A DNA stretch of 64,000 nucleotides from Fratercula arctica (lineage: Eukaryota > Chordata > Aves > Charadriiformes > Alcidae), in contig CANTUZ010000008.1 in assembly GCA_947846985.1 (NCBI GenBank), positions 28,973,352 to 29,037,351 on the forward strand, written 5' to 3'. Position 1 is the stretch's first letter, and every line of letters starts with the position of its first letter. The notes under the pieces were generated by a model that saw only the letters and a list, made by a program, of their open reading frames with translations, searched no databases and was not told the DNA's origin. The position numbers were made by a program, and so were the translations under genes. Of this stretch, positions 49,187 through 62,066 are shown in pieces.

Positions 49187-52100
49187 GTTGTACTGGAATA
49201 TTGCAACAAGGTACCGGGAAAAGAACCTGCTTTAATTAGAATGATCCATAAAATCTTCATGTTTGTCATTAGACATTGCCATGCTGTCAGTTGGGTCACC
49301 ACAACGTCTAAACCTGCTCTCACAGGCAGACTTGCTCACTGTCTTCCTGGAGCAGAGGAGGTCTTGTGCTGAGGTCTAGACCTCTCTGGAGGCCTGAGTG
49401 TATTTGACCTCAGCCAGGTTTGCTTTTGTCTGTGGCTGGGCAGAGATGTGGCCTGGGCAGCCCCATCTGCTAGCAGGTATCCTCAGCTCAGCTCTTGCTA
49501 AACAGGGTGTGCCCTTGTGGCCACGGTAGAGCTGGGCTACTAGCCATTGGTGTGGGCAAAAAGCAGGCAGGCTCTAAGGCTCAGTGAGCTCAAATATGTT
49601 CTCGAGACTGCTCTTCATCCTAGAGCGCATGCAAGGCATCACTCCACGTTCGCAAAGGGCACGTTGCACCTGCCTCCCCACTCAGTGCAGAGCTGAGGAG
49701 TTTGAGTTTTGAGGCCACTGGAATTTGAGTATAAGGCTGGTTTCTCAGAGGCAAAATCTTTTCTTAGCTCTATCTTGAAGCTTTGTTCAAAGTCTCTAGG
49801 TAAAATTTCCTGAGGAAAGTAACCACAAATCAGCAGAGGCAGTGAAAGGGAGTGGGTAGGAAAGAAACTTGCTCCCCTCCAAACGGTCTATTTTAATTAT
49901 ATGTTGTGAAATAGGGGGGCTGTAAGTATGCCAGCCAAGTATTCTCAGAAGAATAGAACTATATGCATGTTTTATCTTCAATAGGACTGGGGTTTTTTTT
50001 CGCCTTTCTACGGGGAATTAAGCTGCTGCTTCATGAGACATATCTGCGGCAGTGTGTGCCTGTGTCCCAAATTCTCATTAGAGGGGGAGGAGTTATGTAA
50101 CTGGCAGGAGGGGATCAAACTTCCCACAATTCTGGGCTCACTCTGTAGAAATGGTATCAGGGGAATAGACATGCCAAAGTAGGCTTAAATAAATAGAGCA
50201 GAGGGAATGGACCTGAATGACATATGGAAGGGTTACGGGGAAGAAGACAGTAGGTTTAGTTGTGATTTAAGAGTTTAAAGGGCCAGTGGCAGATTAGGGG
50301 TGAAACCAGTTTTCATCTGTATGTTACAAACAGATTATTATTTTAATTGAAAAGTTTTTTTCTTTTGCTTTTGTTTTTCAATCCAATCTTAGCTGTCCTT
50401 TGTGAAATCTGGCACTCTGTAGGATCAGAGCCTGTTCCCACTGAAACCAGTGTAAAGGCTTCCATGGGGCTGCCAGCTTTCCAGGACCTAGTCAACTTTG
50501 CAAATTTCAAACACTTTCACAGCAACTGATTCTAAATCATTGAAGTTATTTCTTGGAAAACATAAAATTTGTTAAGAAAAGAAACCGTCTTAAATTTTTC
50601 TAACAGATAGCACTCCAATGACCACAAGCTTCCTAAACGACAAGAATAAAGGGACGAACAGTATGGCATTTGATTTCCTGAGTGCTAAGAAACTAGCTAA
50701 GAAAAACAAATATTGTCCCTGTTTGGTTTGAAATGGAGCCATGCACATGCTGGCACTCCTGCAGATAGTCTTTGCAGTTCTGCAGTGCTTTCCCACCATG
50801 CTTGCAGCCTTTGTACAGGCAATGTATGTGTGCATGCATGTGTGTATGTATTTATATATATTTGCAGTAGAGATTGCCATAGGGGTTCACACTGCTCACC
50901 TTCCCCCCACTCCTGATGTAAATATAGATGGGCTGTAGCTCCTTTCTAAGAAAACACATTTGGTTTTATCAGGCATTTAAAGAGTTGTTCTGTTATGTCT
51001 GGAACACAAGAGAACTGTAGCCTCATCTTATGTTATTGTTCACATATTATTGCTTATTCATATGTACTCTGCTTTCTTGCTTTCTCAGAACTTGGTGTAA
51101 CAGAGCCACATTTTCATTGTTCAGCTCCCCCTCTTTTCCTTTCTTCCTTAAGTCTAATAAAAGCTAGCTATAAAGCAGCCATATAGTGCTTTCAAGGCAC
51201 TAGGGCACACCCAGAGAGGAGGTCTGGTGGATAAATGTAGTTTATACAAAGCCATACTAACTTGAAGGGATTCCAAGTTAAACAGAGACCCTTCAACAAA
51301 TTTCCATTGGACTCTGAAGAGGTTAAAGCAGAATATGTGAAGGGCAAAATCATCTCTCAGCACTCAATAGGAGCAGAAGGTCTATAAACCCTGAAGGATC
51401 ACTGACATTTCTTGCTCTTTGCCTCCCATTTCTGGTCTGAAAATTATCAAGAGCCCAGTCTCATCAGAGCCTTGTCACTGCAAAAGGCATTCTTCTCTGA
51501 CAGCCTCAGCTGGCTTTGGAGCAGAAAGATCCACTGGAAATGCCCCTGGTGCACCTCAGTGGTGTTATGTTATTGCATGCTGATCCCAATTTCTTAACGT
51601 CCCCTGCAAAAATGAGACAATACCCACCTTCATTAAATGTAGATGTTTTCAGAGAGACAGAAAGAGATAACAAAGGATGGGAGGCAATGGGAAAGAGAAT
51701 GTTGCTCACTTTTCCATTTGGGATTGGAATAGCTGAGTGTCACTGAACTAACTCCTCTGAGTCCTGCCTCTCTGCTTGGTAATGAAAAACAGGGCTGGAA
51801 ACGATGGCTTAGCTATAGCAGCGCTGCAGCTGGGAACTGCTCATTACAGGCAGCTGGTTCCATTATGGTCTTGTGGAAAAGCTCTTCAGTACCTCTACTA
51901 CTTTTCAAGTGCTCCTCATTTTCCTTCCCTCGTCTCTGCACGCTCTTGCAGTCTGCTGCTAGGAGGCCTTGTGCATCCTGCTCTGTGTTTGCCTTCCTAC
52001 TCCTGGCTCTTGGCGCGTCCATCAGCTGTTTTCAAACAACCTTTCATGCCAATCTAATAAACACTAGACATCTAATTTTAGAGAAGGAATGATCCCAGAT

Positions 52101-55100
52101 GCTTTTCTGACTTGTACTGTAATACATTTTTCATAAACAGAAGTTTTGTTCTTAATCTTCCAAAAGTGATATAGCACTTGGAAAAGCAGCCATGTCTGGG
52201 CCTCCCTTACCTGCTGTTTCTCATTTCCGTGAAGGGAATTATAAGTAAAATTACATGACAAGGTCTTTAATCACAATCTGAAGGTTAATGCCAAGGATTT
52301 ATGCTCTGCATTTCCCTCAGAGCTTAGCAGAAATACTTGATTCCTGTGCATGTCACAATTGCTATGCCTGTACCAGCTATTGCCTGGTTATTATTGGCTT
52401 CATAATAAATAATCACATGCTTGAAGATAAAGTTGAGCTGTGATATGGCAATGCATCACTGTGGAATTGTGTAGGGGAAGCCTTGATAGAAAGCCCCATT
52501 CAATGATGTAAATATTCTCAAATTTTGCTTTAGGAGACAGTCTTGTTTTCTTTTTATCAGCCTGAGAGGAGACACCTTATGAGGAATTTGCAGAGGAACT
52601 GTTTTTCAGCCCAATAAATATTTGCATGCTCCCAAGTACAAGGAAACTGGCACTTGGCAGAGGGGTTGCACGTGGCAGTGACAGAGCCGTGCAGCGTGCT
52701 GGGCTGCTGGTGTGGGAGCGGGAGGACCCAGCTCTGCACGGCTTTCCATTCAGCTGGGTAAATGAGCCCTGTTGGCAAGCGTGCGCCGACATGGCAGAGC
52801 TACCCATGCTGTGTGGCATGCAGCTTGGGAAACCACCCAATGAAACCCATTTTATTGTGACATGAAGGCTTGAGTCTGTGGCCAGCGGAACACATTCAAC
52901 TCCTGATAGTGACTGTAAGCGTAAACACCCTGCACAAATGGCCAATGACTCCCTTATGTCTTTCCTGGAGGTTTCTTACCAGAAGAGAAAACTGCAGACA
53001 CTTCACTTTGCCTTCCTCAAAGGAATTTGTGCATCCTTGATCTGCTCATTTGGAAATGTGATGTTTAAGATCAGTTGTCTCTAGGTGCATCTGTATATGC
53101 TGCTTCTGTAATTCTTTTCTACGCACATTTTAAATTCAAGAAGCAGGAACAACAGCTTTTTCTCCTTACACCCACTGTCCAACAACAGATTGAGAAACAG
53201 ACAGACATTACACACTTACAGTCCAGTGCTTCATCTCTGTCTCTCTAATATCAATAGTGCAAGGTTTTCTGTGAAACTGAACAGTTCAATTACTAAAACT
53301 GTGTTACTTCTGTTCTTTAGCTCTGCCCACCCTTTCATAGATTAAAAACAAATTAAAGCCCCTGGCACTGGCCCCTCCTGGGCCTGGCCTGCCATTTCGT
53401 TATAAGTTTGGCTGCTAAATGTGGTGGGAGAGCAGGGAAGAGTGTTTAGTTCAAGTAAGTCAGGTAACAACTAGACAAGCAGTGTTGCAGACCAGTATTA
53501 CTCATTATGTTGGTTAATACTTCTTGGTTATGCCTGCAGGATGTGATGGAGGTGTCTGGACGAGCTCTGAGGAGAGCAGCTCCAGCGCTAGAAGGTGTAG
53601 CAGGAGGCTGATCATCCCAAGTGACTGCTCTCCTTTGGACACCTTAGCTAGTTCACTGGGAGCTAGTCTGACCCTTTCCCTGTCTCTGTAGGCACACAAC
53701 ATTTCCTTCTGCTTGCCCGTTTGTCTCCATCCACCTGTTGTCTCTTATTTTACACTGAAATTGCAAGCGCTTTCAACCGGGAATGGTCTTTAGTTCTGTT
53801 GATGCCTCAGCAAACACAAAGCTTTCCTAGACCCAGGGATTCTACTGCAATAGCCATAAACGTTCTTACTGGAAGCCACAGATAAACCAAAGGTTTTGAA
53901 TGTGTTTGTTGAGGTGTGATTGTCTTGCCAAAATCCACAGTAGCTCTCACATACTCCACTGGCTTTGCTTCTAGGGTCTATATGAGCACAAGTTCTAACT
54001 TGCTACTACATTGTTTGAAACCGGCCACCAGACGCTCTCTTGTGTGGACTCCAAGAAAATGTATTGCTCACTGTCTTGAAATGTGAAGCCATGATGGGAA
54101 GGTACGACCCAAGACTTGTTTTGGTATTGTGCATGTTTCTGGTAACGAATGCTGGGGTTTTGCCTCACTTAACCACAGGCTAAAGTGGAGTTCATCCTCA
54201 TCAGAACTTGGTAAACCTTGCTGGTAGTCATCTTTGTTGTTTCCTCTGAATAGCAACATGCAGTGGTGGCATAAAACGATGACGTTTTAACTCCTTTGTA
54301 CAGCAGTTTTTACTCCCCATCAGTAAAAATTTTTAGAGCCACCACCAAGCAGAGTATACGATTTTCATGTTCTGTGAAGGGAAAAAATTTCTGCAGCTGT
54401 GAAAAGCACATCCAGCCAGCATTTCATATGCAATAGGAAACAGTGATAACTATTGTGATAGCCGATGCAATAGCGATAATGTGTAGGAATGGGTTGCAGT
54501 CGACAGAAATGTATTCATAAATTGCTTTTTTAATGGTTATGCACATGCAACATCCATTGGACACCAGTAACTGCTGAACACCTAACTTCTACCTTTCTGT
54601 AACAACTAACTCCCAACAGTGTGGAGAATGCAATCTGAAGCTTGCCAGGTCACGGGCTGTTTGTGTTGTTCATTCTTGTCAGAAGCATGTGGCTGAGATC
54701 TGACAAGAGTGGTGATTTCATCCTTTGGATACCAAAGCTGAATATTATTTGGAAAAAAAATGACACCATTTTATATCTGTGTCGGATTTAACTGGTACTT
54801 TTTTTGTCTCTTACCTGAACTCATGCACCTAAGGGTTATATTTATGTTGTTGACTCCTTTTTCTCAGCTGAACTTAAAGCATCTGTGCTGAGCCCTTATG
54901 GCTTGATCCAAAATCAGCACAAAGTGATAAAATATTTTTAGAAAACTTTTTCTTTATTTTAATGTCTGTGGTGTCTTTTCACAGAGAATTTGCAATGATT
55001 TAGTAGCATTCTTATAACTAGCATGATCTAGTTAGTTTTGTAGAGAGATGTAATAAAAAGAAAAGACAAAATTGCATAGTCTTGGGAAAAAGAAAACAGA

Positions 55101-58100
55101 GGCTCTCAAGTACACCAGAAGGCTGGGAAACTTCTTTTTCTTCCCCATTATATCAGCTGGTTTAATAAGAGGCGTAACTTCTGTGAAACCTCTGTCTTGG
55201 ATATAATCACTGCAATTTTACAGAACAAGACACGTTCCAGTAGGATGTCTTGGAACATCCTTTCTTGTATTTTTTTTCAGAACTAGAATTTCCCATTCCT
55301 TTGTTTATATGCAGTATTCTTGGGAAGGAAGAAGCCGATCCTTCATTTACAAAATAATCATTACTGAAGTGTCTGAGCAATAGTTTTTTTTTTTAAAAAA
55401 AGCACATATTTTGATGTCTAGTCAAACAGCAAATCCAAAAGGGGTTCTCTTGCCAGGTATGTATTGTTCTGTCTCACCCTGCTGTCACCCCAAAGGATCA
55501 GTTTGGTTTGTAAATGTACACAAATAGCAGGGAGTAGCAGACTCCCTTACAACGTACAACTCTTCGTTCTCAGTACCTGCCAGCCAGGATCAGCACAGTA
55601 TAACAAGCCCTTTTATTACCTTCATTTTTCTCTTCCATTCCAGGGTCCTCTTTTCAAGCCCTTTTTGGTTTTGCTGTAATGCAAGGCTAATTCTATTATA
55701 AGTCAAAATGTTGACAGGCGTATGTTTCCTCTGTAGGTTTAGAGTTTGTGGGTGAATAGCATGTCTCTGTGCCACATTTAGCTTTGTGCTTTGCTGGAAC
55801 AGACTGTTCCAACACTTCATTTTTTTTTTCTCCTAGGCCTCACCTTTCTGCCCATATGAAACGCAAGCTGCTTGCTATTTTGTATCTTGCCCTTGTGTAA
55901 TGAACTAATTATTTTCTACACTGTCTTCCTTCTACTGTCATGTCTTTTCTCCATTGCAGTGATTCTTCAATCAGGAAATGGCTCTCGTCAAGCTAAGTGC
56001 TGTGCTTGATTGCTGCTCTGTATTTAGGGTAACTATGGTGCTCTAGTGGCCTGGGGTCTCTGGAGGAGACCATGGAAGGAGACAGTCATGGTTTCCAGGG
56101 AACTGAGAGGCACTGGATCTATATTCTATGTTTTGATGCCAAACTATGGAAGGAGATTCTAGGCATTTCCTAATGTCTCTGTTTTCTTGTAAGCGGGAGC
56201 TGCAGTTGCCATGGATATGTGTTGTGATCTTAAATGGAAGGGGAAGGCATGTGCCATGATGCAGTCTGTGCATTTACCCAGCAGTCGTTACGGGCTGTTG
56301 TAGCCAGTTAGACCCAAACTCAGCAATGTGAAGTCCACACTCCTCTAAATGGACAGAAAGAACCTGGTCAAACAGCAAAGAAGGACTCGCTGAACATGAT
56401 TTGCCAGTGCCAGCCAACACTGAATGCAGCTCATGAATTGGGAGTCAGTGGACCTGCTGCTCAGCAGCAACACGTAAAGCTACTTCTGTAACCATTCTGT
56501 GCTAGGAGCAGACCCCAGTCAAACGCTTTGAATCCCACACAGTCTGTGCTGCTACTGAAACAGAGAGCACAGGCATGTAACAAGAAACAGCACATCTGAA
56601 TTTCCTCTCTGTATTTATAATTCTGTTCAGAGGGACAGAACGTTTTTTCTGAAAGAAGGCCATCTTAAAACTATCGGGTGGAATAAAAGAAGTGCATGTG
56701 CACTTTCCAAACCATCTCCAGATTCAAGTGCTGATGTGGGAAGTAGATCTGGACTAAAAATACCCAGGAATTTAATTTTTTGGCTGGCAAAAGACAGCCG
56801 GCTGAGGGACATCACAGGTAGATAGAGCTCTTGAAGAAGTGCCTGCAGATTGATTGAGAGGAGGTTTGCGCAGCTAGCTAGACCATCAGAGATGTGTACA
56901 TTACTACAGTTTTTCCAGTAGCACTGGACTTTTCAGTGCTTAGTGTTCTTTTGTAACTATGTTAATAGTTGATTTTCTTAGAATAAAAAATGTTCTTTGA
57001 AGAGTTAGACCTGCACATCTTTAGATATGATTTCAGGCATTGAACAAGGGCTTGAATAAGTAGCCATGATTCTTTTCCTAACAGGTGTATTTATTTGCTA
57101 ACAGTTTAAGAGTTTTCCTGTTTTCTCCATAGAATGCATTCGCATTTCTTTGTCTAATTTTTTATCCAAGTACCTGTCTTGCCTGTTCTCTTTGTGCTCT
57201 GAATTGGGAACACACCTCTGCAGGAAATATAGGCTTATACAGAGGAAGTTATTGATACAGGTGTTTCATGAGAATTAGAGATTAAGGCTTTGGGTTTTTT
57301 TATCTTCCCAAGGATTAAATGAAGCATTTACTTTCCACATTTTTTTTTTCCTCTGTGAAGAGCAAAATCTCCATAGGATTTGCAGTAGTTGTCTTCTTTT
57401 TTTTCAATAGTGTTTGATGCCCTGCGAGAAATTCTGGCTTTATGAAAATCAGTGATGGGCTCCCAGTCCTCAGTGGCAGTGGGGTTTACCCCTGCTGTGT
57501 TGGGATTTTTAGATGTTAGCTTGATAAATAGGTTGTCTAATTCTCAGTTGCCCAATTACTTGCTGCCACTTAAGGCTTCAGATTTATATGGCTATCTTAC
57601 CTGAAGTTGTTGTTTGTTTTGTTGTTTGTTTTTTTTTTTTCCTAGAGAAATACAACTTCATGTCATGACAGTTCTGCCTCTTCCATCTCTAGACTCCTGT
57701 GGATAAGCAGTGATGCCTGACATGTACGTCCCAGGGCAGCTGGTAGGCGCTTTTTAATAGACGGGCTCCAGCTTCCCAGTACAGCCTTTAAAGCGGGGGG
57801 CACTTGGTCTGGAAAGCCCACCCTCAGTGCCTTGCTGAGATCTGTTTTTTCAGTGAGTGGTTACCATTTAACTTCTGAGATAGATACCCCAAATGCTGAT
57901 GATGGCTCCCTGCTTTGGAGGGTGTTGACTGTGAGCCCTGGCCACTGGCTTCAGATAAGCCTGGCAGATTTCACTGTTTTAATTTGGAATGGTGCCTCCT
58001 TTGGCACCAAGCATTACAAAAGACCATTTTCCATTAGAGAAACAAGCTGTCCCTGGTACACTCTCCTGCATCTGTGCTCATGCTGATCTTTCTTTCTTCT

Positions 58101-58540
58101 CTTCCATTACCATGGATATTTGGCAGGCCCTCGAAACCTCTGGGCACTCACTCATCAACCTGTCCTGGAACGCTACTTCTTTTAGGGTTGTGGTGCTTTG
58201 AGAAGGACCAAAGCACCCAGGGATCCTATAGACACTATGTGTCCCTGTGTCCCCGTCCCTCCTCATCTCCCCAGTGTCCTCCCATGACCCCCTCTTCTCC
58301 CTCTGTCCCAGGCCTTCCTGCATTCCGCCCACTGCTCCTTCTTGACATGCTCTAGCCACTGCTGCAGCATCACCTGGATGCCCCAACCCCACTATGTGCC
58401 TGTGCCCCCCTCAGCCATGCAAAGGTGATGTTGAAGCTGGGCTCATCCCACAGCAGTGGGTGCAGCCACAGCTGGGTCAGCACCTCTAGCATCACCACCA
58501 CGTCCTAAAGGCAAGGACCCTAGTGTCCAGGAAGGCTGAA
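49187..58540. other. About 9.3 kb without a supported gene
   Basis: I find no exon with matching splice sites, no RNA gene and no clear repeat in this stretch. It holds simple-sequence patches (a GCATGCATGTGTGTATGTAT tract near 50830, short T tracts near 55386, 57343 and 57622) and generally AT-rich, CpG-poor DNA. Open frames are under about 125 codons and overlap on opposite strands. Confidence 0.55.
50818..50865. repeat. TG/CA/TA alternating simple repeat
   Basis: A short, imperfect alternating purine-pyrimidine run (GTATGTGTGCATGCATGTGT then ATGTATTTATATATATTTG). It is a likely polymorphic microsatellite-type tract with no further function visible. Confidence 0.6.
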
Positions 58541-58669
58541 GACCTTGGCAACTGGGGTACCACTGACCCATGGAGACTGAGACATTTGGGGATGCCAGGG
58601 ACCCTGCCATCTGGGGCACCCACCAATCCACAGGGACCCAGTCATCTCAGGTACCCACCCCACCCCTGG
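58541..58669 (+). repeat. Degenerate 33-35 bp minisatellite
   Basis: Four successive units each begin with a GACC- or GACT-like start and contain CATCTGGGG/CAACTGGGG-type and GGTACCCACC-type cores. Unit boundaries are 58541-58573 (33 bp), 58574-58599 (26 bp, shortened), 58600-58634 (35 bp) and 58635-58669 (35 bp). A partial fifth unit starts at 58670. Units three and four are the most alike: GACCCTGCCATCTGGGGCAC versus GACCCAGTCATCTCAGGTAC, then CCACC in both. The block is GC-rich and ends abruptly in AT-rich DNA at about 58688. Confidence 0.7.
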
Positions 58670-59794
58670 GGACTCAGTTGTGCAGCTCATTTTTAACTGT
58701 GTGTCTTTTTATACAAAAAAATTGATATTGTGAAGAAAAAACGGATATTAGTAAATATTGAGTTGAATAATGTTTCTGTGCGCCGCATACAGTATATATT
58801 TAAATCAACTCACAGCATTCAGTAACAAGTTTTGCCAGCAAATGGACAAAATCTTCTGTGTAAAATAGTTCATTCTAATAATGAAAGATCTGTCAGATTT
58901 CCATCTGATGAATAGTTATTAAATTAAGCAAGGATATATGCACTGCACTACTTAATATATAATGAAACTCTTTTGATGAATATGTTAGCTGAGATTAAGG
59001 CTGCTAATTTAACCATTGACAGCAGAGTCTCTGTGTATGGAAAATAATGCTTTTGCATTGAAACTTTCATTGCTGCTAATTTTTCCATGTGGTTATCATA
59101 CATGCAGGGATCCAAAAAAGGCCATTTTCCTGGAGGCAGAAACAAAACTGCAAAACCTTTAGAGGCAGCTGGGCAGAGAGCCACAGGGCTGACTTTGCTG
59201 ACAGAAAAAAGTGATATTGGAGGGGAGCGTAGTCTGTGACTTTTTATTGGAAAAATCAGTCAGATGGAAAACTCTTGATCAGTCATACCCTAGCGTGGCC
59301 TCAACTTGTTCTGACCATCTTATTTCCCAACTCCCAGTACCAGTTTCAGGTGTTTGGAAGAGAACGGTTTTTCCTTGCTGGGAATGGATGACTGTTGTGG
59401 TGCTGCTGGCTGGTCCTCCACCCCCAGAACACTGGTGGCTTCTTAAAATTACTGCTGGTTTCTCAGGAACAGATTGTATGGTTTTGTATGAGTGCTGCAT
59501 CTGCTGAATGTTAAATAAATTTTGTGTGTACCGGTGTCAGGAGACAGAAAGAATAAATAGTCCCTAAGCAGACAGAAGGCTATATTTAGGTCTAGGCTGA
59601 GTATGCCCTCTGCCTGCCAAATGCAAAAAACCAAACTAAAATGCCTCTTAATTTCCTGCTGGAAAGTTATATATAATTTTTTCTTCATTGTGTTTTAAAA
59701 CTTTCAAATATGGCTACAGTCTAGTATCAGGCAGCTGCATGGTCCTTCCTCTGTGGCAGCCCCAAAAGCATACGGTGTTACTTGCATGCTCTCA

Positions 59795-60265
59795 GGGCCA
59801 CGGCCCCTCACTGTGCCTGCCCAGCCTCCCCTGGGGCCTCCCCTCACCCCTACTCATGGCTCAGGACGCCACTTCAGCCCCTGCCCCAGCGACACCATAG
59901 GAAGCTGATCTCCAGCTCTGCCACAGCCCTGCCCTGCCCGGCCATGGGCTCTGCCGAGCCCGGCCTGATCTGCACGCTGACATCCTGGGCCTGGCCTCAG
60001 CGCATTTCTATCCCCCAGGCCCTGCCCGGCCATCCTGCGGCTGTGTCTTGCCATGGTTCCCTGCACCAGGCCTGAACCTTAACCCCACCCATGGGGGTAT
60101 GTCCTGGCCTGGCCTTGTCCCATCCCTATCCCCAGGGAGGTGCCTGGTGGCCAGGACTGCCCCCAGGCTTCCCTGCTCCCAGGCTGGGGTGGTAGGACAG
60201 GCCCTGGCTGCCAGGCCCTGCCCTGCCAGCCCCGGGGAGCCCCCGCTGCTCCTGGCCTTCGTAAG
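59795..60265. repeat. C-rich low-complexity block with recurring CCTGCCC words
   Basis: About 470 bp are strongly C-rich on the plus strand and G-rich on the minus strand. Short words recur: CCCTGCCCGGCCAT twice (near 59932 and 60018), CCTGGCC several times, and CAGGCCCTGCC twice (near 60016 and 60210). The open frames on both strands here are by-products of the biased composition. It could be a decayed GC-rich minisatellite. No gene, promoter element or clean repeat unit is evident. Confidence 0.55.
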
Positions 60266-61854
60266 GCCCTGACACACGTGGTGTCTAGTCTTCCAAACAC
60301 CACCACTGTAACACTCCTTTGACCATTTCAGCTACTATGAAAGATTAATCCACAAAAGTCTTAGGCTAAAGGGAACACAAAGGACTTCTATGATTCCTGC
60401 TTTATGATTTTTTGTCAAGAGCACGAGACTCCCTTTTAAAGAGGCATTGTGTCCTTGGTAGAAAGCCTGGGGAGTGTGCCTGTATTGCAGTGAAATATGG
60501 AGGTTCCTGAGCTAGTTTTAAATGAAGTGCGCTGGGTATCACAGAGGAATCCAGCTGTGGGAGTCAGCACGGGCTAAATTTACCCTGTGTCTCTGCGCTG
60601 TGGCCATACTCTGCTTTAGAGGTTTGACAAATGATCTGCAGGTCTGAAAGCTTCAGGAACAGCCTGGCATTAATCCCAGGTTCAAATAGGAAGCAAAGAG
60701 TGCCAAGAGACATTGGAAAAAGAAAAAGAGCTGCTTGTCACCAGCACTTAGAGGACTTTAGCCCTTCAAGAGGAGATTCTGAGCTCCTGATGAGAGCAGA
60801 CTTTCATAAACTGCTTTACTGCTTTCCAGTTTTACAATTGTAAAGTCAGGCTGGATTTTTTGTTCCCAGCACTTCTGAAGTTGCTAAAAAAATGCCAGTT
60901 ATTGAAAGCCTCTTTTTTTCTCCCCTTTTGCTAAGACTGACTCTCATAAGTAATGCTGAGCCTGTGCACACTGCTCTATCAGGAATGAAACTGCAGCTTA
61001 TCATGAAATAGAGAACCACAGCGTACACCTTTGTGGGGAAGATGAAGAGATAGGAGAGAAACTCTTATTTTCTTCTAAAACTTTTTCAGAGCAATCTGTC
61101 ATGCCTAATTTTCCCTTGTATATTGCTTCCTTCCATGTGCAGACTATGCATAGATAGGAGTGGAGAACCACCAACTCCATGAGCCCAAAGTGTTTTGGAA
61201 CACATTGTAGCATGAAAGTCACGTTGCTCAGGTCCCATTTAGTGCCAACACAAAGTAATGCTTCATGACCTGCTGTTTCAGGAACGGATAGTTCTATTTT
61301 AAATCTTCCAGTACATGATAATGACTCAGTGGGTCATCTGTGTTTTGAATGTAGCAGATTCTGTTGTGTGGGTACATATGTATATGGTGCATTTGTCAGC
61401 GAGAGAAAGCTCAGGTAGACTTTCTAACTATTTCCACTTCTCATTTCTATAAACTGGAGATCTTTATAGTTGCTTAACCTGAAGCTAAGAATGCAGTAAA
61501 TACTTGGTGGTGGGATTAGGATCTTTCTACACAACCCATTGGAGAAGTAACGAAGAGTTTTTGCACATCCAGGTGCTTATTTCTGGTATCTAGCAGAATA
61601 CAAGTCACCTAGTTGAACCGCAAATTCAAAACTGACTATGAATGACCAAGGGAATGATAAAATTTCTTTAGCCAGCCAGGTAAAACACTCAAGTCTTTGT
61701 TCTTGGTCTGCAGTAAAAATGCTGCTCTGATTCAATTGTCACTTAAATGGGTAAAATTAGGAATAGCTCATGTAAATATTACATCTGTACTTTGCCTTCT
61801 GGTAAGTCTCATGGGCTCGATAGTGATGTGATTTAATTTGAAGCAGAATGAGTT

Positions 61855-62066
61855 TGTACTGGTTTTTGGGTGGGGTTGAGTTAATTTTCTCCATAGTAGC
61901 TAGTATGGGGCTGTGTTATGGATTTGTGCTGAATGGAGTGCTGATAATACAGGGATGTTTTAGTTATTGCTGAGCAGTGCTTACACAGCATCAAGGCCTT
62001 GGGGGGAGTGTGAGTGAGCGAGCGACTGTGTGGTGCTTAATTGCTGGCTGGGGTTAAACCACAACA
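61855..62066 (+). mobile_element. Internally deleted LTR of the same family as 48610-49181
   Basis: This 212-bp copy starts TGTACTGG and follows the LTR at 48610 through TTGAGTTAATTTTCTCC, ATAATACAGGGATGTTTTAG and TATTGCTGAGCAGTGCTTAC to CAAGGCCTT. It then jumps directly to the terminal part (GAGTGAGCGAGCGACTGTGT through GGGGTTAAACCACAACA). About 350 bp are missing, including the TATA box, CRE-like site and poly(A) signal. The ends TG...CA are intact. Flanking five-mers are GAGTT and GTTTT, so no clean target duplication is preserved. It also keeps TGCTTACACAGCATCA, which the 48610 copy lacks. The two are therefore independent insertions, not a recent duplication. Confidence 0.85.

Noticed and set aside
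59782..60322. Overlapping open frames on both strands in the C-rich block
   Set aside because: Strong base bias removes stop codons in several frames at once; none shows a domain.
61430..61500. Segment with CTTCTCATTTCTATAAACTGGAGATC, resembling a MIR core
   Set aside because: Only about 25 bases match and no flanking MIR blocks could be found, so it is not reported as a repeat.
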